Shown here: in pieces, positions 1-7,275 of the stretch
Layout of the letters: each line of letters opens with the position of its first letter
Position numbering within the stretch: the first letter of the stretch is position 1
The notes under the pieces: generated by a model
The model's input: only the letters and a program-made list of their open reading frames with translations
Database searches by the model: none
What the model was told of the DNA's origin: nothing
Program-made: the position numbers and the translations under genes
NCBI RefSeq assembly: GCF_003610785.1
Contig: NZ_RAQQ01000035.1
Span: 1 to 35,044 of the forward strand
DNA from: Micromonospora globbae
GTDB lineage: Bacteria > Actinomycetota > Actinomycetes > Mycobacteriales > Micromonosporaceae
Reading direction: 5' to 3'
Length of the DNA: 35,044 nucleotides

Positions 1-210
1 TCGGTGGTGGGGTTCGATGATGTGCCGGAGGCGGCGTATCTGATTCCTCCGTTGACCACGATCCGGCAGGACTTCGAGGCCGTCGGTCGCCGGGCGATCG
101 AGGTTGTCACGCAGGCGATCCGGGGTGTGGAGTTGCGCCCGTCGCCGTTGGTCGTTCCCACCCTCGTGGTGCGCGAGAGCACCGCGCCACCGGCGGCCAC
201 GGACGCCTGA
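1..210 (+). CDS. LacI-family transcriptional regulator, C-terminal fragment
   Basis: Only the last 69 residues are inside the window; the gene begins upstream. The sequence VVGFDDVPEAAYLIPPLTTI, then a QDFEAVGRRA helix and a final VVPTLVVRES strand, is the classic end of the periplasmic-binding-protein-like sugar sensor domain of LacI/GalR repressors. The family dimerises through this domain and leaves its operator when a sugar or sugar phosphate binds. The helix-turn-helix part and therefore the target genes cannot be seen. The stop is followed by 92 bases before the next gene, a lipoprotein with its own promoter, so the two are probably not one operon. The family is clear; the ligand is unknown. 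Confidence 0.9.
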   Translation, partial: SVVGFDDVPEAAYLIPPLTTIRQDFEAVGRRAIEVVTQAIRGVELRPSPLVVPTLVVRESTAPPAATDA

Positions 211-265
211 GCAGCGGCTGCCCGTCGGTGTGGTTCGTCCAGGGCGACGCCGAGCGAGGTCGAGT

Positions 266-302
266 CACTCGAGGAGTGGACCACACCCCCTACGCTGCGG
301 CC
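266..302 (+). promoter_or_regulatory. Promoter of the lipoprotein gene, apparently leaderless
   Basis: TACGCT at 291-296 fits the actinobacterial -10 pattern TANNNT. It lies at exactly -12 to -7 from the ATG at 303, where a leaderless transcript would start. No Shine-Dalgarno sequence precedes that ATG. A small inverted repeat, CACTC-GAG-GAGTG (266-278), sits in the -35 area and could be an operator. The promoter is inferred from spacing only. Confidence 0.5.
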
Positions 303-1088
303 ATGACACGAGGCGCGGTGGCCGGGCTTGCCGCGGCGACACTGCTGTTACTGGCCTGCTCGGTGGGCGCCACGAGCGGGGACGAACCGGTCGCCGCGCC
401 CACCCTTGGCGGTGGTGCCACCACGGCCAGCACCGACGCCGCCGCCACCGCGACGGCGGTGGAGCGGCTGCGGGCGGGTACGGCGTTCGTCGATCGCACC
501 AGCTTCCGTGCCGACGTCGACATCGCGAGCCAGATCACGACGTTGTCGCACACCGACAACCCCCACAGGCGCTCCGTGTCCACGGTCTCGATGGGCGGTC
601 GGGGCATCGAGATCCGGATGATCGACGACGAGCTCTACCTGAGGAGCGACCTGGATCTCCAGGGCGTCGGCCACGGATGGATGGTGCTCGACCCGGCCCG
701 CGTGCCGGCGGACTTCGCGCTGACCTTCGCTCCCGGCCGGAACGACCCGGGCGGCTCGGCACGCCTCATCGACGCGATCGTCGCCGCACGGACGGACGGC
801 CCGCAGATCACCGGGACACTCGACCTGACCCGGGTGGGCAGCGGCAACGGCATCAGCTTCCGTCCCGGTCCGGACGGCACGTTCCCCGACGGTGCCCGCA
901 GCCACACGTTCCACGCGACGCTCGACGCCGAAGGGCGGCTGGTCAGTTTCCTGATCCCAGCGGCGAACGGCATCCCGAACGCCTCCCTGCGTTACAGCGA
1001 CTTCGGCGCCGCGGTCGACGTCGTACGGCCCGAGGGGGCGGTGGCCGCTCCCGAGGCCCTGTATCCCCAACTCGGCCTGGGCGGCTGA
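303..1088 (+). CDS. Secreted lipoprotein, LppX/LprG-like fold suspected
   Basis: A 261-residue exported protein. It begins MTRGAVAGLAAATLLLLACS, a short signal peptide ending in the lipobox LLAC, so Cys-19 should be lipidated and the protein anchored to the outer face of the membrane. A low-complexity Ala/Thr linker (to about residue 55) follows, then a domain of alternating strands with 'F(R/V)DRTSFRADVDI', 'RGIEIRMIDDELYLRSD' and a late 'TFHATLDAEGRLVSF' strand. This pattern recalls the LppX/LprG/DUF-type lipoproteins of actinobacteria, which bind lipids in a hydrophobic cavity; that link is a guess from pattern. The ATG at 303 is preferred over the in-frame start at 228 because it gives a proper signal peptide and has a -10 box at leaderless distance. 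It is convergent with the epoxide hydrolase, with 11 bases between stops. Confidence 0.75.
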   Translation: MTRGAVAGLAAATLLLLACSVGATSGDEPVAAPTLGGGATTASTDAAATATAVERLRAGTAFVDRTSFRADVDIASQITTLSHTDNPHRRSVSTVSMGGRGIEIRMIDDELYLRSDLDLQGVGHGWMVLDPARVPADFALTFAPGRNDPGGSARLIDAIVAARTDGPQITGTLDLTRVGSGNGISFRPGPDGTFPDGARSHTFHATLDAEGRLVSFLIPAANGIPNASLRYSDFGAAVDVVRPEGAVAAPEALYPQLGLGG

Positions 1089-1099
1089 ACGCGGCGCCG

Positions 1100-2254
1100 T
1101 TACCGTCGCCCGGGGCGCAGCGGGCGGAAGAACGCGCGGATGTCGGCGACGAGCAGGTCGGGGACCTCCAGCGCGGCGAAGTGGCCGCCCCGGTCGTACT
1201 CCGCCCAGTGCACCAGGTGGTGTTCCCGCTCGGCGAGCCGGCGGAGCGCCGGGTCGGGCGGGAAGACCGCGATCCCGGTGGGAACCCCCGAGGGGGCCGC
1301 CGGCCGGGGCGGCTGGGCGCGTACCTCGTGGTAGAGCTGGGCCGAGCTGGCCGCCGTGCCGGTCAGCCAGTAGAGGGACACGTCGGTGAGCAGGACGTCC
1401 CGGTCCAGGGCCTCGTCCGGCAGGTCGTGGGCCGGGTCGGTCCAGTCCCGCACCTTGTCGAGGATCCAGGCGAGCTGGCCGACCGGCGAGTCGGTCAGCG
1501 CGTACCCCAGGGTCTGCGGCCGGGTGCCCTGGATGTCGGCGTAGCCGCTGCCGTGCCGCCGCAGCCGGTCCGCCGCGGCGAGCCGGGCCCGTTCCGTGGC
1601 CGTCAGGGTCACCGTGGCGAGCTGCTCGGCGTCGGGGAACTCCAGCCCGCCGTGGATGTGCACCCCCACGACCCGGTCCGGCGCGAGGTGGCCGAGCCGG
1701 GGCGAGACGAGGTACCCGGTGTCGCTGCCCTGTGCGCCGTAGCGTTCGTAGCCGAGCCGGTCCATGAGGCCGATCCACGCCCGGGCGATCCGGTCGTGGT
1801 TCCAGCCCGGCCCGGACAGCGGCGTGGAGAAGCCGAAGCCGGGCAGCGAGGGCGCGACGACGTGGAACGCGTCCGCCGGATCGCCGCCGTGCCGGGCCGG
1901 ATCGGTGAGCGGGCCGATGACGCGGAGGAACTCGACGATCGAACCGGGCCAGCCGTGGGTGAGGATCAGCGGTAGCGCGTCCGGCTCGGGCGACCGGACG
2001 TGCGCGAAGTGCACCCGCTGACCGTCGATCTCGGTGGTGTACTGGGGGAACTCGTTGAGTCTCGCCTCCCACGCCCGCCAGTCGTACGCGTGCAGCCAGT
2101 GCGCCGCCACGTCCCGCAGGTAGCCGACCGGCACGCCCCGGCTCCAGCCCACGCCGGGCAGCTCGGCGGGCCACCGGGTGCGGCGCAGCCGGTCGGCGAG
2201 GTCGTCCAGCGCGGCCTGCGGGACGTCGATCCGGAACTCCCGTACGGTGCTCAC
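1100..2254 (-). CDS. Epoxide hydrolase, microsomal-type alpha/beta hydrolase
   Basis: A 384-residue protein with the epoxide-hydrolase N-terminal domain (about 5-110; FRIDVPQAALDDLADRLRRT) followed by an alpha/beta-hydrolase core. The HGWPGS oxyanion loop is at about residues 100-105 and the nucleophile elbow GSDTG at 176-180, with Asp-178 the likely nucleophile. The expected catalytic His is in RGGHFAALE near the C-terminus. Such enzymes open epoxides to diols by an ester intermediate and are used on xenobiotics or on metabolites with epoxide groups; the substrate cannot be told. The GTG at 2254 is chosen because AAGGAG lies just upstream and because it overlaps the ROK gene's TGA as GTGA, implying translational coupling. 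A longer start at 2293 would lie deep within the ROK gene. A ROK regulator as operon partner suggests sugar-like control, which is unusual for this enzyme. Confidence 0.9.
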   Translation of the reverse strand: MSTVREFRIDVPQAALDDLADRLRRTRWPAELPGVGWSRGVPVGYLRDVAAHWLHAYDWRAWEARLNEFPQYTTEIDGQRVHFAHVRSPEPDALPLILTHGWPGSIVEFLRVIGPLTDPARHGGDPADAFHVVAPSLPGFGFSTPLSGPGWNHDRIARAWIGLMDRLGYERYGAQGSDTGYLVSPRLGHLAPDRVVGVHIHGGLEFPDAEQLATVTLTATERARLAAADRLRRHGSGYADIQGTRPQTLGYALTDSPVGQLAWILDKVRDWTDPAHDLPDEALDRDVLLTDVSLYWLTGTAASSAQLYHEVRAQPPRPAAPSGVPTGIAVFPPDPALRRLAEREHHLVHWAEYDRGGHFAALEVPDLLVADIRAFFRPLRPGRR

Positions 2255-3453
2255 GTCGCTCCTTCTCGGACTCGTGCGGTCGACCGGGACCACGCCTCGA
2301 TGCCGGGGACGGTGAGGACGGTGTCGAAGGCGGCGTCGGCGGCCCCGGCGATCCGGCCGTCGGGGCCGAGCGTCGACGGGACCAGCGGCGGGGGTTGGCC
2401 CCGTCGGAACGACATCAGCCCGGCCCGGTAGCCCGCGTCCACCTCTCGGGGCGCCGCCGCGGACAGGTCGACGGCCAGTCCGGACAGGGTGACCAGCGCC
2501 GGATCGAGGGCGTTGACCAGCCCGCCGACGCCCCGGCCGAGCGCGCGTGCGGCACCGTTGACCGCGGCCCGGGCCGCCGGGTCCCGCGGTGCGGCCGCGA
2601 GGATGTGCTCCGCGGCCGTCCGCGGGTCGTCCGGCGCCGGCTGACCGAGCTGCCGCGCCATGGCCCGGCCGTCGACCAGCAGGTCCCAGCAGCCGGTCGC
2701 GCCGCAGGGGCAGCGCAGGGTCGGGTCACCGAAGGGCAGGTGGCCGAACTCGCCGCCGGCCCCGGTGGCGCCGTCCAGCAGGTCGCCGTCGACCACGAGC
2801 ACGCCGCCGACGCCCACCTCGACGGTGAGGTGCAGGACGACCCGCACGCCGGCCCCGGCGCCCCGCCGTGCCTCGGCGAGCCCCGCCAGCGAGGCGTCGT
2901 TGCCGACCAGCAGCGGCACGTCGGCGGCGGGGCGGAGCGGTTCGAGGCTCACCCGCCGCCACCCCAGCGTGGCGGCCTGCACCACCTCGGTACCTCGTAC
3001 CGTGGCGGCGACCGCGACCGAGACGGCCCGGATCCGGTGGCCGAGCCGGCGCCGGCAGGCGGCGATCTCGCGCCGCACGCGGTCCAGCACGGCGTCCGGC
3101 TCCCGGTCGACGTGCCGGCCGCTGGTGTGCTGGACGATCCGGCCGCCCAGTTCGACGGCGGCCACCCGCCACCGCTCGTGGCTGATGTCGACGACGCAGA
3201 CCAGCGGGCCCGCCGGGTGGGCGACCAGGGTGGGGGAGGGCCGTCCGCGACCACCGGACGGAGCGGAGGCGACCTCGTCGAGCAGACGCAGGCGTTTGAG
3301 CCGGGCGACGAGGTCGGTCGCCGAGCCGCTGCTGAGATCGAGGGCGCGGGCCAGCTCGGACCGGGTGACGCCCGGTTGCCGGTGCAGGTGCCGGAGCACG
3401 GCGAGCGCGCCCTGGTGGCGCAGGTCCCGCATCCGGTGCGTCGGTCGCTCCAC
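2251..3453 (-). CDS. ROK-family transcriptional repressor
   Basis: An approximately 400-residue regulator with an N-terminal winged helix-turn-helix (about 10-75; GVTRSELARALDLSSGSATDLVARL) and a ROK sugar-kinase-like domain. The zinc-site loop is visible as GHLPFGDPTLRCPCGATGCW (His plus three Cys), preceded by the GAGGEFGH motif. ROK repressors such as NagC and XylR bind sugars and regulate uptake or catabolic genes. The GTG at 3453 with GGGAGG upstream is preferred to the ATG at 3471, which lies inside the palindromic operator and lacks a ribosome site. Its stop overlaps the start of the epoxide hydrolase. It is divergent from a HAD phosphatase, and the palindrome between them is probably its own operator, controlling both directions. 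The ligand is unknown. Confidence 0.88.
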   Translation of the reverse strand: MERPTHRMRDLRHQGALAVLRHLHRQPGVTRSELARALDLSSGSATDLVARLKRLRLLDEVASAPSGGRGRPSPTLVAHPAGPLVCVVDISHERWRVAAVELGGRIVQHTSGRHVDREPDAVLDRVRREIAACRRRLGHRIRAVSVAVAATVRGTEVVQAATLGWRRVSLEPLRPAADVPLLVGNDASLAGLAEARRGAGAGVRVVLHLTVEVGVGGVLVVDGDLLDGATGAGGEFGHLPFGDPTLRCPCGATGCWDLLVDGRAMARQLGQPAPDDPRTAAEHILAAAPRDPAARAAVNGAARALGRGVGGLVNALDPALVTLSGLAVDLSAAAPREVDAGYRAGLMSFRRGQPPPLVPSTLGPDGRIAGAADAAFDTVLTVPGIEAWSRSTARVREGAT

Positions 3454-3463
3454 AACCCCTCCC

Positions 3464-3500
3464 GCCACCATTATGCTCGCGCACCGAGCATAATGGTGGC
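3464..3500. promoter_or_regulatory. Divergent operator-promoter: perfect 16-bp inverted repeat
   Basis: GCCACCATTATGCTCG (3464-3479) and its exact reverse complement CGAGCATAATGGTGGC (3485-3500) flank a 5-base spacer. CATAAT, a near match to the -10 consensus, occurs on each strand inside the arms (plus 3489-3494; minus 3475-3470). On the plus strand it lies exactly at -12 to -7 from the ATG at 3501. By symmetry the minus-strand start point falls at 3463, ten bases before the preferred ROK start codon. The repeat therefore looks like an autoregulatory ROK operator that overlaps both promoters. Perfect symmetry is seen directly; the binding protein is inferred. Confidence 0.75.
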
Positions 3501-4121
3501 ATGGACGACATCGAGGCGGTGCTGCTGGACATGGACGGCACGCTGGTCGACTCCGACGGAGCCGTCGAGCGTGCCTGGCGGCGCTGGGCCGCCGACTACC
3601 GGGTCGATCCCGAGACGGTGCTGCGGATCTCGCCCGGCAAGACCGCCCTGACCACCATCCGGCAGGTCGCGCCGCACCTCGACGCCCAGGCCGCCCGGCG
3701 CGCGGCGCGGTACCAGACCGAGCTGCAACTGGCCGACGCCGTCGACACCAAGCCGCTGCCCGGCGCGACGTGCCTGCTCGACACCCTCGACCGGCTCGCC
3801 CTGCCGTGGGCCGTGGTGACCAGCGCCGACGCGGATCTGGCCGCGGCCCGTCTCGGTGCGGCCGGCATCACCCCGCCGGTGCTCGTCACCGCCGACGACG
3901 TCCGCGCGGGCAAGCCCGATCCCGAGGGGTACCGGCTGGCCGCCGCCCGGCTCGGGGTGCCGGCCGAGCGGTGCCTGGTGGTCGAGGACGCGCCGGCCGG
4001 GATCGCCGCCGGTCAACGGGCCGGCGCCCGGGTCGCCGCGCTGCGCGGACACCCCGCCGACCTGCGCATCCCCGACCTGCACGCGCTGGTCGCGCTCCTC
4101 ACGCCGCCGGCAGCGGGCTGA
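3501..4121 (+). CDS. HAD-superfamily sugar-phosphate phosphatase
   Basis: A 206-residue subfamily IA HAD hydrolase, the usual length. Motif I is LLDMDGTLVDSD (Asp-10 nucleophile, Asp-12 general acid), motif II VVTSADAD, motif III AGKPDPEGY and motif IV VVEDAPAGIAAG. This layout matches beta-phosphoglucomutase-like and 2-deoxyglucose- or glycerol-phosphate phosphatases, so a sugar phosphate is the likely substrate. The helical cap lies at about 18-85. The ATG directly abuts the palindrome with no Shine-Dalgarno sequence, consistent with leaderless expression controlled by the divergent ROK repressor. That suggests it dephosphorylates a sugar whose signal the ROK protein senses. Substrate unproven. 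Confidence 0.88.
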   Translation: MDDIEAVLLDMDGTLVDSDGAVERAWRRWAADYRVDPETVLRISPGKTALTTIRQVAPHLDAQAARRAARYQTELQLADAVDTKPLPGATCLLDTLDRLALPWAVVTSADADLAAARLGAAGITPPVLVTADDVRAGKPDPEGYRLAAARLGVPAERCLVVEDAPAGIAAGQRAGARVAALRGHPADLRIPDLHALVALLTPPAAG

Positions 4122-4180
4122 CCAGGGCGGCGGGCGGCCGGGCCGGCGGTGCCCGGGCGGACGGAAAGATCGAAAGGTCG

Positions 4181-4186
4181 TACGGT
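4181..4186 (+). promoter_or_regulatory. -10 element of the aminotransferase gene (leaderless)
   Basis: TACGGT fits TANNNT and sits exactly at -12 to -7 from the ATG at 4193, which has no close ribosome site. This predicts transcription beginning at the A of the start codon, separate from the HAD gene. Inference from position. Confidence 0.45.
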
Positions 4187-4192
4187 TGCCGC

Positions 4193-5350
4193 ATGGGCAA
4201 CCTGCTGGAGACGCTGTCGCTGACCGACCTCCGCCGCCGCACCAGTGAGAAGTGGCGGCGGTACCCGGAGGACGTGCTGCCGCTCTGGGTGGCGGAGATG
4301 GACGTGCCGCTGGCCGAGCCGGTGACCCGGGCGCTGGCCGAGGCGATCAACCTCGGCGACACCGGCTACGCCCACGGCCCGGCCTACGCCGAGGCGTTGG
4401 CCGGGTTCGCCGCCGAGCGGTGGGGTTGGACCGTCGACGTCGCGCGTACGAGAGCGGTGCCCGATGTGATGATGGGCGTCGTCGAGGTGTTGGACCTGGT
4501 CACCGGGCACGGCGACGCCGTGGTGGTCAACCCGCCGGTCTACCCGCCGTACTACCAGTTCCTGCGCAGCGCGGGTCGCCGGATCGTCGAGGCGCCGCTG
4601 GAGGGGCGGCACCGCCTCGACCCGGACGCGCTCGACCGGGCCTTCGCGGAGGCGGTCGCCGGGGGCCGCCGTGCGGCCTACCTGCTCTGCAGCCCCCACA
4701 ACCCGACCGGAACGCTGCACACCCGCGCCGAACTGTCCACCGTGGCCGAACTGGCCGCCCGCCACGGCGTACGGGTGGTGGTGGACGAGATCCACGCACC
4801 CCTCGTGTACCCGGGGGCGACCTTCGTGCCGTACCTCTCCCTGCCCGGCACCGAGCGGGACTTCGCGCTCCTGTCCGCGTCGAAGGCGTGGAACCTGGCC
4901 GGGGTGAAGGCCGCCGTCGCGGTGGCCGGCGCCGACGCGGCGGCGGACCTGGCCCGCATGCCCGCGGAGGTCAACGACGGGGTGAGCCACCTCGCGGTGA
5001 TCGCGCACACCGCCGCTCTCCGGCACGGCGGACCGTGGCTCGACGACCTGCTGAGCGGCCTGGACGCCAACCGCCACCTGCTCGCCGACCTGCTGGCCGA
5101 GCGGTTGCCCGGTGTCCGCTACCAGCCGCCGGACGCCACGTACCTCGCCTGGTTGGACTGCCGGGCGCTGGAGCTGCCCGGCGGCCCGGACGCCGATCCC
5201 GCCACGGTGTTCCTGGAGCGCGGGCGCGTCGCGTTCGTGCCCGGACCGGACTTCGGCACCGGCGGCGCCGGGCACCTCCGCCTCAACTTCGCCACCTCAC
5301 CGGACGTGCTCACCGAGGCCGTACGCCGGATGGTCGTCAGCCTCGGGTGA
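4193..5350 (+). CDS. MalY/PatB-type PLP aminotransferase (putative C-S beta-lyase)
   Basis: A 385-residue fold-type I PLP enzyme of the MalY/PatB group. Visible marks are LPLWVAEMDVP near residue 30, typical of cystathionine beta-lyases of this type, the GYAHGP loop (58-63), NPPVYPPYY (113-121), SPHNPTGT (167-174), VDEIHAPL (198-205) and the PLP-binding lysine in SASKAWNLAG (Lys-231). Such enzymes cleave cystathionine or cysteine conjugates to a thiol, pyruvate and ammonia; MalY of E. coli also modulates a regulator. The function could be methionine biosynthesis, sulfur scavenging or conjugate breakdown. The ATG at 4193 begins MGNLLETLSL; longer in-frame starts run back through the HAD gene. 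It is convergent with the next gene. Confidence 0.88.
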   Translation: MGNLLETLSLTDLRRRTSEKWRRYPEDVLPLWVAEMDVPLAEPVTRALAEAINLGDTGYAHGPAYAEALAGFAAERWGWTVDVARTRAVPDVMMGVVEVLDLVTGHGDAVVVNPPVYPPYYQFLRSAGRRIVEAPLEGRHRLDPDALDRAFAEAVAGGRRAAYLLCSPHNPTGTLHTRAELSTVAELAARHGVRVVVDEIHAPLVYPGATFVPYLSLPGTERDFALLSASKAWNLAGVKAAVAVAGADAAADLARMPAEVNDGVSHLAVIAHTAALRHGGPWLDDLLSGLDANRHLLADLLAERLPGVRYQPPDATYLAWLDCRALELPGGPDADPATVFLERGRVAFVPGPDFGTGGAGHLRLNFATSPDVLTEAVRRMVVSLG

Positions 5351-5378
5351 GGGGCGGGCGAACGACCGGGGGCACGGC

Positions 5379-6305
5379 CTACGGGGTGAGCAGCAGCGGC
5401 GCCAGGGCCCGCAGCTGGGGCAGCAGATCGTCCGGGCCGTCGACGAGCGGCTGGACGCAGACGTGGTCCGCACCCGCGTCGTGGTGCGCCCGGACCCGCT
5501 GCGCCACCGTCTCGGGATCACCCCACGGCACGATGGCGTCGACCAGGGCGTCGCTGCCGGAACCGGACAGGTCCTCCTCAGCCCAACCGATCTCCCTGAG
5601 GTTGTTCACGTAGTTGGGCAGGCTGAGGTACCACGACGTGTACCGCCGGGCCTTCTCGCGGGCCGATCCGGGATCGGTGTCCAGCACCACGGCCTGCTCC
5701 GGCGCCAGCACCGGCCCCGGCCCGAGAACCTCGCGGGCGCGCGCGGTGTGCTCCGGCGTGACGAAGTAGGGGTGCGCGCCGACGCTGCGCTGCGCCGCCA
5801 GCCTCAGCATCCCGGGACGGAGCGCGGCCAGCACCCGCGGGGCCCGCTGGGGCAGCGGCGCCGCGTACTCGGTCTCGTCCATCGCGTCGAGGTACGACCG
5901 CATCGCCGCGAGCGGCCGCCCGTAGTCGTGGCCGCGCGCCGACACCAGCGGCGCGTGACTCACCCCCAGACCGAGCAGGAAGCGCCCGTCGTACGCCTCG
6001 GCGAGAGCGTTGGCGCCGTTCGCGGCGGCGGTGGCGTCCCGGACCCAGATGTTGGCGACGCCGGTGGCGACCACCAGGCTCCGGGTGGCGCCGAGCAGGA
6101 TGGCCGAGTGGACGAGCGCCTCCTTGTACCTCGCCGTCTCGCCCACCCAGAGCGCGCCGTAACCCAGGTCCTCCACCTCCGCGGCGGCCCTGCGACCGAA
6201 CTCGGCCGACTGCCCGCCGAGCACCCCGGTCCAGACCCCGACCGGACCGATCCGTCGCTTCACCTCCGCCGGGTCCACGCCGCCCGACCCCCGCAGCTGA
6301 GCCAT
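5379..6305 (-). CDS. LLM-class (luciferase-like) F420-dependent oxidoreductase
   Basis: A 308-residue protein of the bacterial luciferase-like TIM-barrel family, in the subgroup usually annotated as F420-dependent (TIGR03620-like). The IGPVGVWTGVL opening strand, EDLGYGALWVGE, the VVATGVANIWVRDA strand and the DGRFLLGLGVSHAP segment are diagnostic. These enzymes use reduced F420 (or FMN) to transfer hydride to varied substrates; the substrate here is unknown. The ATG at 6305 is chosen because GAGGAG precedes it; an in-frame GTG at 6320 overlaps that ribosome site. It lies 80 bases downstream of the CGNR gene on the same strand, so the two may be co-transcribed. F420 chemistry is relevant to the F420-0-like transporter at 12.9-15.8 kb. 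Confidence 0.85.
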   Translation of the reverse strand: MAQLRGSGGVDPAEVKRRIGPVGVWTGVLGGQSAEFGRRAAAEVEDLGYGALWVGETARYKEALVHSAILLGATRSLVVATGVANIWVRDATAAANGANALAEAYDGRFLLGLGVSHAPLVSARGHDYGRPLAAMRSYLDAMDETEYAAPLPQRAPRVLAALRPGMLRLAAQRSVGAHPYFVTPEHTARAREVLGPGPVLAPEQAVVLDTDPGSAREKARRYTSWYLSLPNYVNNLREIGWAEEDLSGSGSDALVDAIVPWGDPETVAQRVRAHHDAGADHVCVQPLVDGPDDLLPQLRALAPLLLTP

Positions 6306-6385
6306 GGCATCTCCTCGCACGAACCGATCATCCCTCCGGCCGTGCCCGCTCGCGGCGATTACCGGTCAACCGGTCGGATCCGCCG

Positions 6386-6913
6386 TCAGCGCGACGCCGC
6401 GCCACGGGCGCGGTGGCGGCGTACGGCGTCGCGGTTGGCGCACCGGGGCGAGCAGTAGCGCTGCCGGCCGGTCCGGGAGACGTCGGCGTAGACCAGGCCG
6501 CAGCCGGTCCGGGCGCAGCGGCCCAGCCGGTCCATCCCGCGACCCGTCAGGTGCAGCGCGGTGCCGACGCTCACGAGCGCGCGGAGCACCGCGGACAGCG
6601 GCACCCCGTCGTCGCGGTAGTGCAGGTGCCAGCGCCCGTCCGCGTGGTCGGTGAGGCGCGGGTACGTCGAGGCGCCGGCCAGCATCCGGTTGAGCAGCCT
6701 CGCCCGCTCCTCCGCGGAGGCCGCGTCGACGATCCGCGCCCACTCCTCCATCAGTCGGCGGGTCACCGCGAGGTCGTCGTCGCGTACCGGCATGTCCACC
6801 ACCACCCCGGCCCGCCGGCAGCGATCGGCCAGGTCGGCGACCGACCCGGGCGGATCGTTGGCCAGGTCGACGGCCAGCCGGACCGCGTCGGCGCCGTAAG
6901 GGTTGAGATGCAC
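6386..6913 (-). CDS. CGNR zinc-finger / ABATE-domain protein
   Basis: About 175 residues. The N-terminal part (HLNPYGADAVRLAVDLAND onward) is the stress-linked ABATE-type domain, and the C-terminus carries a CGNR-type treble-clef zinc finger: Cys-133, Cys-138, Cys-154 and Cys-158, followed by NRDAVRRHR. The hallmark CGNR reads CANR here, a conservative variant. These proteins are presumed DNA-binding regulators, poorly characterised. The chosen GTG at 6913 starts at the conserved HLNPYG; upstream in-frame codons give only a Pro/Cys-rich tail that runs into the divergent gene's ribosome site. There is no Shine-Dalgarno sequence, but TGTAAT sits exactly at -12 to -7, so leaderless translation is likely. 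Start confidence is moderate, family confidence high. Confidence 0.82.
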   Translation of the reverse strand: MHLNPYGADAVRLAVDLANDPPGSVADLADRCRRAGVVVDMPVRDDDLAVTRRLMEEWARIVDAASAEERARLLNRMLAGASTYPRLTDHADGRWHLHYRDDGVPLSAVLRALVSVGTALHLTGRGMDRLGRCARTGCGLVYADVSRTGRQRYCSPRCANRDAVRRHRARGAASR

Positions 6914-6919
6914 AATGCC

Positions 6920-6925
6920 ATTACA
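6920..6925 (-). promoter_or_regulatory. -10 element of the CGNR gene
   Basis: On the minus strand this reads TGTAAT, five of six matches to TATAAT, placed at -12 to -7 from the GTG at 6913. It is divergent from the small gene at 6939, so any regulator bound here could affect both. Confidence 0.4.
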
Positions 6926-6938
6926 GCAGGGTGGGGGC

Positions 6939-7103
6939 ATGAACGACAACCACGGGCACGTCTGGCGAACCCGCTCCCGGCACCGGACCAGCGAGGGGAC
7001 CGTGCACTACCAGTCCTGCCACTGTGGCCTGTGGCGGATCCGCGGTGGGGGAGACGTCACGGTCCCGGTGCGGGCCCGGTCCCTGTACCGGCCGGGCCGG
7101 TGA
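6939..7103 (+). CDS. Small uncharacterised protein (54 aa)
   Basis: The frame encodes MNDNHGHVWRTRSRHRTSEG followed by a YQSCHCGLWRI segment and a basic tail. The Cys-x-Cys pair plus nearby His residues could bind a metal, but a full four-ligand site is not evident. I recall similar small 'H..W...SRH.TSEG.V.Y..C.CG' proteins in actinomycetes, so it is probably a real gene of unknown function. The ATG at 6939 follows GGTGGGGG, a fair ribosome site. It is divergently placed 25 bases from the CGNR zinc-finger gene. Coding bias and conservation memory are the only support. Confidence 0.6.
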   Translation: MNDNHGHVWRTRSRHRTSEGTVHYQSCHCGLWRIRGGGDVTVPVRARSLYRPGR

Positions 7104-7127
7104 CCATCGCGCCGAGGAGACTTTGGG

Positions 7128-7157
7128 TCGATAGATGCAAAAGTTTCGTTCTATCGA
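7128..7157. promoter_or_regulatory. Inverted repeat upstream of the 998-aa secreted enzyme
   Basis: TCGATAGA (7128-7135) and TCTATCGA (7150-7157) are perfect 8-bp inverted arms around 14 bases that include AAAAGTTTCG. The centre, read on the other strand as CGAAACTTTT, resembles the GAAAC-TTTC palindromes I recall upstream of streptomycete polysaccharide-degradation genes controlled by LacI-type repressors. A possible -10, TAGTGT (7168-7173), lies just downstream. This is most likely an operator for a carbohydrate-responsive repressor of the gene at 7276; the regulator is unknown. Confidence 0.5.
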
Positions 7158-7180
7158 TGGGAAGTGATAGTGTCAGCGAC

Positions 7181-7203
7181 CGATCTTCCGTAACGCGAGA
7201 TCG
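7181..7203. repeat. Short inverted repeat in the 5' leader of the secreted enzyme gene
   Basis: CGATCT (7181-7186) and AGATCG (7198-7203) are inverted around 11 bases, between the putative -10 at 7168 and the start codon at 7276. It could be a second operator half-pair or a weak leader hairpin; nothing decides between these. Confidence 0.3.
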
Positions 7204-7275
7204 TACTGACCGGTCCCGGGGGAGAAAGTGGCACGGCTTCTTCCTGGCCGGGACCCGCACCCACCGGAGGAACGC

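Noticed and set aside
104..1975. Very long open frame crossing the lipoprotein and epoxide hydrolase genes
   Set aside because: Arg/Pro/Gly-rich translation without domains; it is a GC-driven shadow of genes in other frames.
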